Origin: Variovorax paradoxus
Lineage (GTDB): Bacteria > Pseudomonadota > Gammaproteobacteria > Burkholderiales > Burkholderiaceae_C
NCBI RefSeq assembly: GCF_030815975.1
Contig: NZ_JAUSXL010000002.1
Location: 2,232,001-2,296,000 of the forward strand
Length of the DNA stretch: 64,000 bases
Direction of reading: 5' to 3'
Shown piece after piece: positions 35,234-44,581 of this stretch. Position 1 is the stretch's first letter. Every line of letters begins with the position of its first letter. Made by a program: the position numbers and the translations under genes. The notes under the pieces were generated by a model. That model saw only the letters and a program-made list of their open reading frames with translations. It was not told the origin of the DNA and did no database searches.

Positions 35234-36751
35234 TCATTGCAAGCCCCCCGACGAAGTAGCGTGCCGCATGATGTCCCCCGAATTGATGGCCTCGCCTTCG
35301 AGCGTGGCCACGATGGACCCGCCCGAGAACACCGCCACGCGGTCGCACATGCCCACGATCTCGGGCAGCTCGCTCGAAATCATGATGATGGATTTTCCCT
35401 GCCGCGTGAGCTCGCGCATCAGGCCGTAGATCTCGGCCTTGGCGCCCACGTCGATGCCGCGCGTGGGCTCGTCGAAGATCAGCACTTCGCTGGCGTGGCC
35501 GAGCCAGCGCGCGATCACCACCTTCTGCTGGTTGCCGCCCGACAGCGTGGCCACGCGCGTCTCGATGCCCGGTGCCTTCACACCCACGCGCTTCGAGAGT
35601 TCGGCGGCCGATTGCTTTTCCGAGCGCTGGCTTACGAACCCCGCGCGCTTGTGGCTGCCGAGGTTGTTCATCGAGATGTTGAAGCGGACCGTGAAGTCGG
35701 TGATCAGCCCCTCGACCTTGCGGCTCTCGGGCAAGAGGCCGATGCCGTTCTTCAGAGCCTGCGTCGGGTCGTTCAGGCGCACGGGCCGGCCGTTGCGCAG
35801 CACCGTCTTGCGGTGCACGCGGTCGGCACCCATCATGCCCAGCGCGAGCTCGGTGCGGCCCGAACCGACCAGTCCTGCAAAGCCGAGGATCTCGCCTTCA
35901 TGCAGATCGAAGCTGTTGACCGGCCCGCCCTTGGCGAGCTGGATCTCGGGCACTTCGAGCACCTTGCGCCCGCGCGGCGCGGGCTGCGGCTTGGGCGGAA
36001 AGCTGTGCTCGATGCGGCGGCCGACCATCATCTGGACCAGCGCATCCACATCGGTCGCGCCCACCTCCGCATGCCCCGCGTTGGCGCCGTCGCGCAGCAC
36101 GCTGATGCGGTCGCACACCTCGAAGATCTCGTCCAGGTGGTGCGAGATGAAGATCATCGCCACGCCCCTGGCGCGCAGTTCGCGCATGATCCTGAACAGG
36201 TGCTCCGCCTCGTTGGGCGTGAGCGTGGCGGTGGGTTCGTCGAGCACCAGCAGCTTCGCATCGAGCGACAGCGCCTTGCCGATCTCCACGAACTGCTGCT
36301 GCGCCACCGAGAGCCGGCAGATCGGCACGCCAAGGTCGATCTGCACGCCCAGCTCTTCGAAGATCGCCTGCGCCGAACGCTTCATCGCGGCCTTGTCCAT
36401 CAGGCCGAAGCGGTTTGTCAGGTAGCGGCCGAGAAAGATGTTTTCCACCGCATTCAGGTACGGCACCAGGCTGAACTCCTGGAAGATGATGCCGATGCCC
36501 GCCGCAATCGCATCGCCGTAGCCCGCGAAGCTGCGCTCGCTGCCCTCGATGAAGATGCGCCCCTCGTCGGCCTGGTAGATGCCGCCGAGGATCTTCATCA
36601 GCGTCGACTTGCCCGCGCCGTTCTCGCCGAGCAGCGCATGCACCTCGCCCTTGCGGATGGAGAGGTCGATGCCCGAGAGCGCCTTCACGCCCGGAAAGCG
36701 CTTGGACACGCCTTCCAGCCGGAGCATCTCGTCTTCTGCGGAGGAGCTCAT
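35234..36751 (-). CDS. Sugar ABC transporter ATP-binding protein, RbsA-like
   Basis: 505-residue protein with two fused ABC domains, as in ribose/xylose/galactose importers. First domain: Walker [10 protein letters not shown], signature [12 protein letters not shown], Walker [13 protein letters not shown]. Second domain: degenerate Walker [11 protein letters not shown], signature [15 protein letters not shown], Walker [15 protein letters not shown]. The start is the second in-frame candidate (ATG); a TTG two codons upstream is possible. Only 12 bases separate it from the binding-protein gene, so these were once one tight operon. Confidence 0.92.
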   Translation of the reverse strand: MSSSAEDEMLRLEGVSKRFPGVKALSGIDLSIRKGEVHALLGENGAGKSTLMKILGGIYQADEGRIFIEGSERSFAGYGDAIAAGIGIIFQEFSLVPYLNAVENIFLGRYLTNRFGLMDKAAMKRSAQAIFEELGVQIDLGVPICRLSVAQQQFVEIGKALSLDAKLLVLDEPTATLTPNEAEHLFRIMRELRARGVAMIFISHHLDEIFEVCDRISVLRDGANAGHAEVGATDVDALVQMMVGRRIEHSFPPKPQPAPRGRKVLEVPEIQLAKGGPVNSFDLHEGEILGFAGLVGSGRTELALGMMGADRVHRKTVLRNGRPVRLNDPTQALKNGIGLLPESRKVEGLITDFTVRFNISMNNLGSHKRAGFVSQRSEKQSAAELSKRVGVKAPGIETRVATLSGGNQQKVVIARWLGHASEVLIFDEPTRGIDVGAKAEIYGLMRELTRQGKSIIMISSELPEIVGMCDRVAVFSGGSIVATLEGEAINSGDIMRHATSSGGLQ

Positions 36752-36763
36752 GGCCAACGCCGG

Positions 36764-37685
36764 TTACCAGCTGAAGGTCTTCGCGCCCTCGGCGTCGATC
36801 AGCTTCACGTCCACCGGCACCGCGGCCGGCACATTGGCGCCCCACTTCTTCGCAAGCGCGATGCCGATGGCCAGGCGGATCTGGTCGCGCGGGTATTGCG
36901 CGGTGGTGGCGATGAACTTCGAGCCCGGCTTCTGCATCGCCTTGATGGCTTCGGGTGCGCCGTCCACGCTGGCGAGCTTCACGTCCTTGCCCGCTGGCCT
37001 CGATGGCGGCGAGCGCGCCCATCGAGCCGCCGTCGTTCACGCTGAAGATGCCCTTCAGGTCCTTGTTGGCCTGCAGGATGTTTTCGGTGACGGTGAGCGC
37101 GGTGGCGCGCTCTTGCTTGCCGTTCTGCGTGCTCACCACCTTGATGCCGGGGTACTTGGCGAGCGCTTCGCGGCAGCCCTTCACGCGCTCCAGGATCGGC
37201 ACCACCGGAATGCCGTCGAGGATGGCCACGTCGCCTTTCTCGCCGATGCTCTTCGCGAGGTATTCGCAGGCGAGGCGGCCCGCGTCGGTGTTCTTCGAAC
37301 CGACGAAGGAGTCGACCGGCCCCTGCGCATTGGCATCCACCGCCACCACGATCAGCCCCGCCTTCTTGGCCGAGCGCACGGCCGACTGCACGCCGGCGGA
37401 GTCGGTCGGGTTCAGCAGCAGGATGTCGATCTTCTTCTGGATCATGTCCTCCACGTCGCCGATCTGCTTGGCCACGTCGTGCCGGGCATCGGTGGTGACC
37501 ACGGTTGCGCCGATGCTGGCTGCGGCTTCCTCGAGCGCCTGCTTCATCGTCACGAAGTAGGGGTTGTTGAGCTCCTGGAAGGTCATGCCGATGCGCAGCG
37601 GCTGCTTCGGTGCCTGCGCCTGCGCGGCGGAGGCACCGAAAGCCAGAGCGGCGACGAGGGCGGTGGCTTTGAGAAGGTTCTTCAT
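36764..37685 (-). pseudogene. Sugar ABC transporter substrate-binding protein, RbsB-like, frameshifted
   Basis: Periplasmic binding protein of the ribose/polyol type (Peripla_BP_4), about 306 residues if repaired. Signal peptide MKNLLKATALVAALAFGASAAQA, then LRIGMTFQELNNPYF and ILLLNPTDSAG. After about 231 codons (ALAAIEASG) the frame breaks. Homologous sequence resumes in another frame as KDVKLASVDGAPEAIKAM and runs to the stop (GAKTFSW). An extra C in the CCC at 36990-36992 (plus strand; GGGCAAG instead of GGCAAG on the coding strand) explains it. Read as given, translation would run on into the ATPase gene. Either a real mutation that disables uptake or an assembly indel. Confidence 0.87.
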
Positions 37686-37798
37686 GGTGGCTGTCTCCTG
37701 GGGTTGTGACTGTCTTGGAAAAACGCTGGCAAAGGCGCGCCCCGCGCGGCGCCCGAAGCGCCGCGCCGATGACGACGCGGGAACACGGAAAAAGCCGG

Positions 37799-38692
37799 CT
37801 ACGGCACGCTGGCGGCGGCACGCGAGGCCGCGGCCTGCATGCGGTGGAAGCTGCGGAACTTGGTCGGCGGCATGCGCTTGTGCAGCAGGAACTGCCGGTT
37901 GAAGTTCGACACGTTGTTGAAGCCCACGTCCATGCAGACATCCAGCACCGGCTTCTCGCTGCTGGTGAGCAGCTCGCAGGCGCGGCTGATGCGCAGCCGG
38001 TTCACGTAGCGCACGAACGACTGGCCGGTGTGCTTGCGGAAGGCGCGCGAGAACGCACTCGGGCTCTGGCCCACCAGCTCGGCCAGCATCGGCTCGCGCA
38101 GGTCGTCGCCGAGGTTGGCCGCGATGTGCGCCAGCACGTTGTTGATGGCGTGCGACATGAAGGCCTTGGGGTCGGGCTTGAACGCGGGGCTCGCGAGCCG
38201 CTGGCGGTCGTTGCTGTCCACCAGCAGTTCGAGCAGCGAGAGCAGCAGGATCACGCGGCGCAGACCGCGCGCTTCGAGCAGCGATTCCATCAGGGGCTTG
38301 GCGGCGACGGCGGTTTCGGCCGAGAAGAGCAGGCCCGAACCCGATTCGGCCAGCAGCGGGGCAATGCGCTCGAACTCGGGAAAGGCGGCCGCCATGTTCG
38401 TCGCCAGCTGCGCCGGAAACTGGATCACGATGCCGCGCCGCTCCACGCTCTGGCCCGCGGGCACGTCGCTGATCCAGTTGTGCGGCAGGTCGGGGCCCAT
38501 CAGCACGAGGTTGCCGGGCTCGAAGTGGCCGACGTGGTCGCCCACGAAATACACGCCCCGGGTCTCGACGATCAGCTGGATCTCGTACTCCGGATGGAAG
38601 TGCCAGCGCACCGTGCGATACGGATAGCCGTGCGCCCAGGCGGTGAATGATTCGTCACCGCGGACTTCGACGATTTCCAGATCGGGCTGCAT
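37799..38692 (-). CDS. AraC-family regulator of the sugar/polyol locus
   Basis: 297-residue regulator with an N-terminal cupin-like sensor (WHFHPEYEIQLIVETRGVYFVGD, GNLVLMGPDLPHNW) and a C-terminal double helix-turn-helix (LAELVGQSPSAFSRAFRKHTG, then VLDVCMDVGFNNVSNFNRQF). The start is the ATG giving MQPDLEIVEVRG; upstream codons lack a protein-like composition. It is the first gene of the minus-strand cluster, 113 bases before the binding protein, and is the obvious candidate to control it in response to the imported sugar. Divergent from the CoA transferase, with 275 bases between. Confidence 0.9.
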   Translation of the reverse strand: MQPDLEIVEVRGDESFTAWAHGYPYRTVRWHFHPEYEIQLIVETRGVYFVGDHVGHFEPGNLVLMGPDLPHNWISDVPAGQSVERRGIVIQFPAQLATNMAAAFPEFERIAPLLAESGSGLLFSAETAVAAKPLMESLLEARGLRRVILLLSLLELLVDSNDRQRLASPAFKPDPKAFMSHAINNVLAHIAANLGDDLREPMLAELVGQSPSAFSRAFRKHTGQSFVRYVNRLRISRACELLTSSEKPVLDVCMDVGFNNVSNFNRQFLLHKRMPPTKFRSFHRMQAAASRAAASVP

Positions 38693-38967
38693 GGACGGTT
38701 CCTTTTCCTTGTCTCGGGGCGCACTGTACGAATCGCCCCGGGCGCCAACAACCAGAGATGGCGCTCGAAATTGATACTTTTTTGACTTTTGTGCAAGCCC
38801 GCCGGCCAAGGCGTTGCATCGCAGCAAAGCCCTTTCTCCTCGGGAGAGAGGCCGTGCCGCACGGTGATTGCTGCGCCGCCGCAAGACCGCCGGGCGGCGC
38901 GTCAAGAATTCATAGGTGTTTTCCCGCCCCGCGAAGGCCGGGCGGCGGCGCGGCACACTCTGGCGCC

Positions 38968-40206
38968 ATGACGAACACCTCTTCTTCTTCCCCGGTCGCG
39001 GGCCCGCTGGCCGGCCTCAAGGTCGTCGAGCTCGGGCAGCTGATCGCCGGGCCCTTCGCGGCGCGCACGCTGGCCGACTTCGGCGCCGAGGTCATCAAGA
39101 TCGAGCCGCCGGGCGCGGGCGATCCGCTGCGCAGCTGGCGGCTTCTGAAGGACGGCACCTCGGTGTGGTGGCAGGTGCAGTCGCGCAACAAGCGTTCGCT
39201 CGCGCTCGACCTGCGCCAGCCAGAGGCACAGGCCCTCGTGCGGCAACTGGCCGCCGAGGCCGACGTGCTGGTCGAGAACTTCCGCCCCGGCGCGATGGAG
39301 GGCTGGGGCCTCGGCCCGGACGAACTGCTGGCCGCCAACCCCGCGCTCGTGATGCTGCGCATCAGCGGCTACGGACAGACCGGCCCCTACCGCGACCGGC
39401 CGGGCTTCGGTGTCGTGGCCGAGGCCATGGGCGGGCTGCGCCACCTCACGGGCGAGCCCGGCCGCGTGCCGGTGCGCGTGGGCGTGTCCATCGGCGACAC
39501 GCTGGCTTCATTGCACGGCGTGATCGGCGTGCTGATGGCGATGCAGCACCGCCATGCCACCGTCAGCGCCGAGTATCCGAAGGGCAGGGGCCAGGTGGTC
39601 GACGTGGCGCTCTACGAGGCCGTCTTCAATTGCATGGAGAGCCTGCTGCCCGAATACAGCGCGTTCGGCGCGGTGCGCGAGGCGGCCGGCAGCGCGCTGC
39701 CCGGCATTGCGCCGACCAACGCCTACCGCTGCGCCGACGGCGGCTACGCCATCGTCGCGGGCAACGGCGACAGCATCTTCCGCCGGCTGATGGAATGCAT
39801 CGGCCGGCCCGATCTGGCGGCCGATCCGTCACTGGCCGGCAACACGGGCCGGGTGGCGCAGGTGGAAATGCTCGACGCCGCCATCGGCGACTGGGCCGCA
39901 GAGCGCACGGTGGACGAAGTGCTCGCCGCACTGGCCGCCGCACACGTGCCGGCCGGCCGCATCTACACCATCGCCGACATCGCGGCCGACCCGCACTACG
40001 CCGCGCGCGGCATGCTGCAGCAGGTGCAGATGCCCGACGGCAGCGCGCTCGCGGTGCCGGGCTTCGTGCCCAAGCTTTCGCTCACGCCGGCCGGCCACCG
40101 GTTCAACGCGCCCGCGCTGGGCGCGGACACCGACGCCGTGCTGAAGGAGATCGGCCTGAGCGCGGAGCAGATCGCCGCGCTGCACGAGCGCGGGATCGTC
40201 GGCTGA
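38968..40206 (+). CDS. CaiB/BaiF (class III) CoA transferase
   Basis: 412-residue family III CoA transferase, moving CoA between carboxylic acids in the cytosol. Motifs: GLKVVELGQLIAGPFAARTLADFGAEVIKIE, NKRSLALDLRQPE, VENFRPGAMEGWGLG, ISGYGQTGPYRDRPGF and the Asp-containing GVSIGDTLASLHG at the position of the catalytic aspartate. C-terminal half complete, with PTNAYRCADGGYAIVAGNG. The start is the ATG opening MTNTSSSSPV. It stands alone on the plus strand and converges with the acyl-CoA-binding protein. Substrate pair unknown. Confidence 0.92.
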   Translation: MTNTSSSSPVAGPLAGLKVVELGQLIAGPFAARTLADFGAEVIKIEPPGAGDPLRSWRLLKDGTSVWWQVQSRNKRSLALDLRQPEAQALVRQLAAEADVLVENFRPGAMEGWGLGPDELLAANPALVMLRISGYGQTGPYRDRPGFGVVAEAMGGLRHLTGEPGRVPVRVGVSIGDTLASLHGVIGVLMAMQHRHATVSAEYPKGRGQVVDVALYEAVFNCMESLLPEYSAFGAVREAAGSALPGIAPTNAYRCADGGYAIVAGNGDSIFRRLMECIGRPDLAADPSLAGNTGRVAQVEMLDAAIGDWAAERTVDEVLAALAAAHVPAGRIYTIADIAADPHYAARGMLQQVQMPDGSALAVPGFVPKLSLTPAGHRFNAPALGADTDAVLKEIGLSAEQIAALHERGIVG

Positions 40207-40215
40207 GGGCCGCGG

Positions 40216-40473
40216 TCAGCCCCGAAGCGACTCGATCAGGTCGACGTACTTCTGCTTCGCTTCGTCGGCACTCAGGCCCTTTTGCGCGGTCCAGGCGTCC
40301 CACTTGGCGCGCGCGACGATGTCGCTGAAGCTGGGTTTCTTGGCCGTGTTGTCGCCCTCGGTGGCCTGCTTGAAGAGGCCGTAGATCTTGAGCAGCGTCG
40401 GGTTGTCGGGGCGTTCCGCCAGCAGCTTGGAGTTGGCCTGGGCGGCTTCGAATAAGGCGTTGAGGTCGGACAT
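40216..40473 (-). CDS. Acyl-CoA-binding protein
   Basis: 85-residue ACBP, a four-helix carrier that buffers long-chain acyl-CoA. Family pattern complete: FEAAQANSKLLAERPDNPTLLKIYGLFKQATEGDN, then KWDAWTAQKGLSADEAKQKYVDLI, with the conserved Tyr and Lys residues that contact CoA. It lies 61 bases after the TPR gene and ends 9 bases from the convergent CoA transferase. The surrounding CoA-related genes fit lipid or PHA metabolism. Confidence 0.93.
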   Translation of the reverse strand: MSDLNALFEAAQANSKLLAERPDNPTLLKIYGLFKQATEGDNTAKKPSFSDIVARAKWDAWTAQKGLSADEAKQKYVDLIESLRG

Positions 40474-40534
40474 TGCTGGCGAGAATTTGAAAAGCGAAGA
40501 GCACGCATCTTAAAGTGCACGGTACCGGCCGGGC

Positions 40535-41371
40535 TCAGTCCGCCAGTCCCGCCCGCGCCAGTTCCACGTCCAGCCGTTCCTTCGCATCCGCCGGCTGCAG
40601 CGCCGCGGCTTTTTCGTACAGCTGCGTGGCCTCGCCCATGCGTGCGTCGCCATGCAGCATGAGCAGTGCGCGGCCGTATTCCATCAGCGCGCTGGGCGAA
40701 TGGGGATGCAGTTCGAGGCCGCGCTCGAACAGCTCGACCGACATTTCGGCGCGCACGCCGTAGGTCATGCGGCCGACCAGCGCACCGACCTTGTCGATCA
40801 CCTCGGCGTGGAAGGCGGCCAGCGCGATGTGCGCATCGGCATGGTGCGGCTGCAGTTCGATCACGCGTTCGAGCGCGCCCTTGAGCTTGCTGCCAAGGCC
40901 CTGCGCCAGCGCGCGCGCCACGCTGATGCCCTGGCTGTAGCGCCCCAGCGCATAGGCCTGCCAGTAGAGCGCATGGCAGTTGTCGGGCTCGGCGGTGGCT
41001 TGCGCGGCGGCCCGCTCGATGACCTGGCGGAACATCGAGAGCCGGACCGATTCGCGCGGTTCGAGGTAGTTGGCGTAGACGGCGGTGGCCTGGTTGGCCA
41101 GCAACAAGCCTTCCGCGCCGTGCGCGAGGCCGAGCGAGGCGGCGTGCTCGAACTCGCCGCTGTGGTACAGCGCCCAGCCGTGGGCCAGCGGATGTTCGGG
41201 GGGCGGAGGCGGCAAGGCGTGGCCGGCATGCAGCCGGGGCCAGTTCGGCAGCAGGCTTTGCGCGTCGTAGCGCGGCACGTCAGCGTAGGGCAGCGGCATC
41301 CAGGATTCGGCGGTCGCGGCAACCGGACGGGCGGACATCAGCGAGAGCGGCTTGAAATCTGGATGGGGCAT
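40535..41371 (-). CDS. TPR-like hypothetical protein
   Basis: 278-residue soluble protein with helical repeats. Segments such as HGWALYHSGEFEHAASLGLAHG, NCHALYWQAYALGRYSQG and SPSALMEYGRALLMLHGDARMGEATQLYEKAAALQP follow the TPR/Sel1 pattern. The N-terminal 60 residues are proline-rich and less regular. No signal peptide. The gene begins 3 bases after the TetR gene ends, so it is co-transcribed with that regulator. Function unknown; a protein-interaction role is inferred from the repeats. Confidence 0.75.
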   Translation of the reverse strand: MPHPDFKPLSLMSARPVAATAESWMPLPYADVPRYDAQSLLPNWPRLHAGHALPPPPPEHPLAHGWALYHSGEFEHAASLGLAHGAEGLLLANQATAVYANYLEPRESVRLSMFRQVIERAAAQATAEPDNCHALYWQAYALGRYSQGISVARALAQGLGSKLKGALERVIELQPHHADAHIALAAFHAEVIDKVGALVGRMTYGVRAEMSVELFERGLELHPHSPSALMEYGRALLMLHGDARMGEATQLYEKAAALQPADAKERLDVELARAGLAD

Positions 41372-41374
41372 GGT

Positions 41375-42085
41375 CTAGGCCTGGGCTGCCAAATCGACTG
41401 TCGCGCCCGGAGGCGGCGTGCTTGCGGAATCATCGCCGCTGTAGGCATTGCTGAGTGTCAGCAAATGCCGCCGCTGCTCGTGTCCGAGATAGGGCGCAAG
41501 CAGGTGCAGCGTGTGCTGGCCGCCGCGCATCAGCGCCCCCTGGGCGTGGGCGGGTTCGAGCGCCTCGCGCGGATTGCGCACGTATTCGTAGCTGAGCCAG
41601 TAGGTCAGCACCACCACCATGCTCTGGGCGAGCGTGTCGACCTCGTGGGCGCCGATGTCCAGGTGCCCGGCCCGGCTCAGCCCCGCGATCAGCATGCGGA
41701 TCGCGCGGGCCTTGTTCTTGAGCACGAGCTGGAACTGCGTTTCGAGATGCCGGTTCTTGCTCAGCAGGTCGTTCAGGTCGCGGTACAGAAAGCGGTAGCG
41801 CCAGATCAGCTCGAACAGGCTGTGCATGAAGAACCAGGCGTCTTCCACATCGTGCACGCCTTCGCTGGCATGCAGCAGCTCGTTGAGTTCGGCCTCGTAG
41901 CCTTCGTAGAGCTTGTTGATCAGCTCTTCCTTGGCAGGGTAGTGGTAGTAGAGATTGCCGGGGCTGATGTTGAGCTCGCCCGCCACCAGCGTGGTGGAGA
42001 CGTTCGGCTCGCCGAAGCGGTTGAACAGCTCGAGTGCGGCTTCGAGGATGCGTTGCGCTGTGCGGCGTGGCGCCTTCTTGGCCAT
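41375..42085 (-). CDS. TetR-family transcriptional regulator
   Basis: 236-residue regulator. N-terminal TetR helix-turn-helix: RILEAALELFNRFGEPNVSTTLVAGELNISPGNLYYHYPAKEEL (residues about 12-55). The remaining 180 residues are an all-helical ligand-binding domain of a subgroup with the HSLFELIWRYRFLYRDLNDLL pattern. It is the first gene of a unit with the TPR protein and lies next to a phasin. Such TetR proteins near PHA genes may sense acyl-CoA, but no operator is recognisable. Confidence 0.9.
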   Translation of the reverse strand: MAKKAPRRTAQRILEAALELFNRFGEPNVSTTLVAGELNISPGNLYYHYPAKEELINKLYEGYEAELNELLHASEGVHDVEDAWFFMHSLFELIWRYRFLYRDLNDLLSKNRHLETQFQLVLKNKARAIRMLIAGLSRAGHLDIGAHEVDTLAQSMVVVLTYWLSYEYVRNPREALEPAHAQGALMRGGQHTLHLLAPYLGHEQRRHLLTLSNAYSGDDSASTPPPGATVDLAAQA

Positions 42086-42213
42086 GTCAGTCCCCGTTTT
42101 TTGTCTCTTGGGGACACTCTAGCGTATGTGCACTGCACCATGAATGCGCCAGCGCAATGTTTTGCGGCGGCGCGCGTTGTGCACCGCCGCAAAAATGGAG
42201 CCTGGTAAGGGGC

Positions 42214-42717
42214 TCAGCCCGGCTTGGTGCTGCTGCTGCGCCGCGCGGCCTTCTTGGCGGCGGTGGCGGGTGCGGCGCTGCGGCCTGCCGTCTTGCGGCT
42301 CGCGCTGCGCGCCGCGGCGGGCTTGCCCGCGCGGTGCTGCAGTTCGGCCTCGAGCGCCGCCACGCGGGCCTGCAGCTCGGCGTGCTCGGCGGCCGAGGGG
42401 ATGCCCAGCTTTTCGAGCGCGCGCGCCACGCGTTCTTCGAAGATGTTCTCGAGCTTGCCCCATTGGCCCGCGGCCTTGGTGCCGAATTCGCTCGCGAAGC
42501 CGGCCATGCGCGTCTGCGCCTGCGCGAGGGTTTCTTCGGCGGCTGCCTGGGTCTTCTTCTGCATGCCGGCGCCGTCCTTCACCAGCGCCTCGAAAGCCTT
42601 GCTGCCTTCCTGCTGCATCTTGGCGAAGGCGCCAAGCCCCGCCAGCCAGATCTGCTGGGCCGAGTCCTTGATGCGGTCGGAGCCCTTGTTGCCGTGATCG
42701 TCGTCCTGGGTAGCCAT
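42214..42717 (-). CDS. Phasin-family (PHA granule-associated) protein
   Basis: 167-residue protein. Residues about 15-110 form the phasin region (IKDSAQQIWLAGLGAFAKMQQEGSKAFEALVKDG, then WGKLENIFEERVARALEKLG). Residues about 115-130 are a short coiled coil with HAELQARVAALEAELQHRAG. The last 40 residues are a lysine/arginine/alanine-rich tail like that of PhaF, which binds DNA nonspecifically and helps granule segregation. RBS-like AGGAACATTCGC precedes the ATG. Suggests that the organism stores polyhydroxyalkanoate. Confidence 0.87.
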   Translation of the reverse strand: MATQDDDHGNKGSDRIKDSAQQIWLAGLGAFAKMQQEGSKAFEALVKDGAGMQKKTQAAAEETLAQAQTRMAGFASEFGTKAAGQWGKLENIFEERVARALEKLGIPSAAEHAELQARVAALEAELQHRAGKPAAARSASRKTAGRSAAPATAAKKAARRSSSTKPG

Positions 42718-42812
42718 GATGCGAATGTTCCTGTGAAAACCAACGAGCGACTCTAGCCGCTCGGCCCGCTCCTTTTTAGAGCTTTGTATCTACAACCGGG
42801 TCCTTCGTGAAA

Positions 42813-43002
42813 CACCGCGGAACCGGCTTTGCCGGGCCGCTGGTGTTGCCCCCGGTAGGGGGTTGGCGTAGCGACACGAAGTGCGCGAAGACTGGGGGTG
42901 AGCCAAGTGCTACCGCGGAACCGGCTTTGCCGGGCCGCTGGTGTTGCCCCCGGTAGGGGGTGGGAGAAGCGACACGAAGTGCGCGAAGCCTGGGGGCGAG
43001 CC
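42813..43002 (-). repeat. 98-bp three-hairpin repeat, tandem pair
   Basis: Two units with a 98-base period. Read on the minus strand they start within the thioesterase TAG (TAG-GCTCGCCCCCAG), exactly as after ChrA. The CCGGCAAAGCCGG and CCCCCTACCGGGGG hairpins are kept in both units; the unit nearer the gene has changes in its middle (TTCTCCCACC in place of TACGCCAACC). Confidence 0.9.
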
Positions 43003-43445
43003 TATTTTCCGGCGGCGCGGCTGGCGTCCAGGTGGGCCTTGGCGCGTTCCGCAAGCGCCATTTCGCCGGGCGTGCCGGGCACGAAGGGCTGCACCGGCAG
43101 CGGACGGCCGTGCGAATCGACCGAGACGAAGACGACCAGGCATTCGGTGGTCTTGTCCATGCTGCCGCCCTTCATGTCGCCGCTTCGCACCTCGACCGAG
43201 ATGTTCATGCTGGTGGTGCCGGTGTAGGCCAGCCGGGCCTCGACCTCGACCAGGTCGCCGATCATGATTGGGTGGTGAAAGCGGATGCTGCCGATGAAGG
43301 CCGTCACGCAATAGCGCTTGGCCCAGCTGGTGGCGCAGGCGTAGCCGGCCTCGTCGATCCATTTCATGACGGTGCCGCCGTGGACCTTTCCGCCGAAGTT
43401 GACGGTGCTGGGCTCGGCCAGGAATCGAAGGGTGATGGAGGACAT
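43002..43445 (-). CDS. Acyl-CoA thioesterase, hotdog fold (YciA/BACH-type)
   Basis: 147-residue hotdog thioesterase hydrolysing acyl-CoA. The start is the ATG giving MSSITLRFLAEP; the upstream frame is arginine-rich and not protein-like. Diagnostic segment FGGKVHGGTVMKWIDEAGYACA contains the catalytic Asp/His neighbourhood of the YciA/acyl-CoA hydrolase group; FHHPIMIGDLVEVEARL and VRSGDMKGGSMDKTTECLVVFVSVD follow. Cytosolic. It is followed immediately by the tandem 98-bp repeat and is upstream of the phasin gene on the same strand. Confidence 0.9.
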   Translation of the reverse strand: MSSITLRFLAEPSTVNFGGKVHGGTVMKWIDEAGYACATSWAKRYCVTAFIGSIRFHHPIMIGDLVEVEARLAYTGTTSMNISVEVRSGDMKGGSMDKTTECLVVFVSVDSHGRPLPVQPFVPGTPGEMALAERAKAHLDASRAAGK

Positions 43446-43538
43446 GCGCCGCCTTTTTTGTGGGCCGTGGGTGGGGTTCCGATTATGCGAGCGAGCGCCC
43501 ACCGCGGCGCGCGCCGCCGGTCGGCGTGGCACGCACGT

Positions 43539-44438
43539 TCAGCCGCCGCCTCCGAACAGTTCCGCCAGCGTGCGCCGGAGCCAGGCGTTGCCGGCATCCG
43601 CATGGAAGCGCTCGTGCCAGTGCTGCTTGACGGCATAGGCGGGCAGCTCGAACGGCGGCTCCAGCAGCTTCACCGGCTCCTGCGTGGCCAGCACCTTGCC
43701 GAGGATGGCGGGCACGATCACGATCAGCTCCGTGTGCGCCACGATGCGCGCCACGCTCAGGAAGCTCGACAGGCTGGCGACCACATTGCGCCGGAGCCCC
43801 AGCCGCGCGATGGTCTTGTCGACGATGGCATGGCCGGTGCCGGACGAAGCCACCACCGCATGCGCCTCGGTCTCGAAGCGCTTGCGCGTGAGCCGCTCGC
43901 CGATGCGCGGATGGTTGCGCGCGGCCAGGCAGACGAAGTTCTGCATGAAGAGCGTCTGCTGGTAGAAGCCCGCGTCCAGCTGCGGCATGAAGCCCACCGC
44001 CAGGTCCACCGCGCCGTCCTCGAGCCGGCGCCCGCTCCCGGTAGAGATGATCTCGGTCTCGATGCGCACGCCGGGCGCGGTGCGCCGCAGATGGTCGAGC
44101 AGGCCGGGCAGCAGCACCACCTCGCTGATGTCGGTCATGCAGATGCGGAAGCTGCGCGCCGCGGTGGCGGGATCGAAGCTCGCACGCCCGCCCTTGGCCC
44201 GGTTGAGCCGGTCGAGGATGTCCTGCACCAGCGGCTGGATCTGCCGCCCATAGGGCGTGGGCTCCATGCCGCGCGAGGTGCGCACGAACAGCTTGTCGCC
44301 GAAGTGCGTGCGCAGCCGCGCCAGCGCGGTGCTGGCCGCCGACTGCGAAAGGCCCAGCCGCTCGGCGGCGCTCGACACGTTGGCCGTCTTGTAGACCTCG
44401 TCGAACACCAGCAGCCATTCGAGATCGAGCTGGGCCAT
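43539..44438 (-). CDS. LysR-family regulator of the gentisate cluster
   Basis: 299-residue LysR regulator. Winged helix-turn-helix DLEWLLVFDEVYKTANVSSAAERLGLSQSAASTALARLR at the N-terminus, then an effector-binding domain (CMTDISEVVLLPGLLDHL...). It belongs to the NahR/LinR-like group, with the SFRICMTDISEVVLLP signature common in regulators of aromatic breakdown. Transcribed away from the gentisate dioxygenase, with 143 bases between the two start codons, so it most likely activates that operon in response to an aromatic acid. Confidence 0.92.
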   Translation of the reverse strand: MAQLDLEWLLVFDEVYKTANVSSAAERLGLSQSAASTALARLRTHFGDKLFVRTSRGMEPTPYGRQIQPLVQDILDRLNRAKGGRASFDPATAARSFRICMTDISEVVLLPGLLDHLRRTAPGVRIETEIISTGSGRRLEDGAVDLAVGFMPQLDAGFYQQTLFMQNFVCLAARNHPRIGERLTRKRFETEAHAVVASSGTGHAIVDKTIARLGLRRNVVASLSSFLSVARIVAHTELIVIVPAILGKVLATQEPVKLLEPPFELPAYAVKQHWHERFHADAGNAWLRRTLAELFGGGG

Positions 44439-44467
44439 GAAACATCTCCTATGCAGCAGCCACCACT

Positions 44468-44482
44468 ATCAAGAAACAAGAT
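44468..44482. promoter_or_regulatory. Candidate LysR-type operator
   Basis: ATC-N9-GAT with the T-N11-A core expected for LysR boxes lies in the gap between the divergent regulator and gentisate dioxygenase genes. A second dyad, ATTGCGCCAAT, is 22 bases further on (44504-44514). Weak individually; position is the main support. Confidence 0.35.
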
Positions 44483-44581
44483 CGAGCCTATCGCCATGAC
44501 CCCATTGCGCCAATAGTAGTACCGGCGGAAGATGGCCGCTTCCCGGAGACAACCGCCGCACGACGGCCGGAACCGCTGCCC

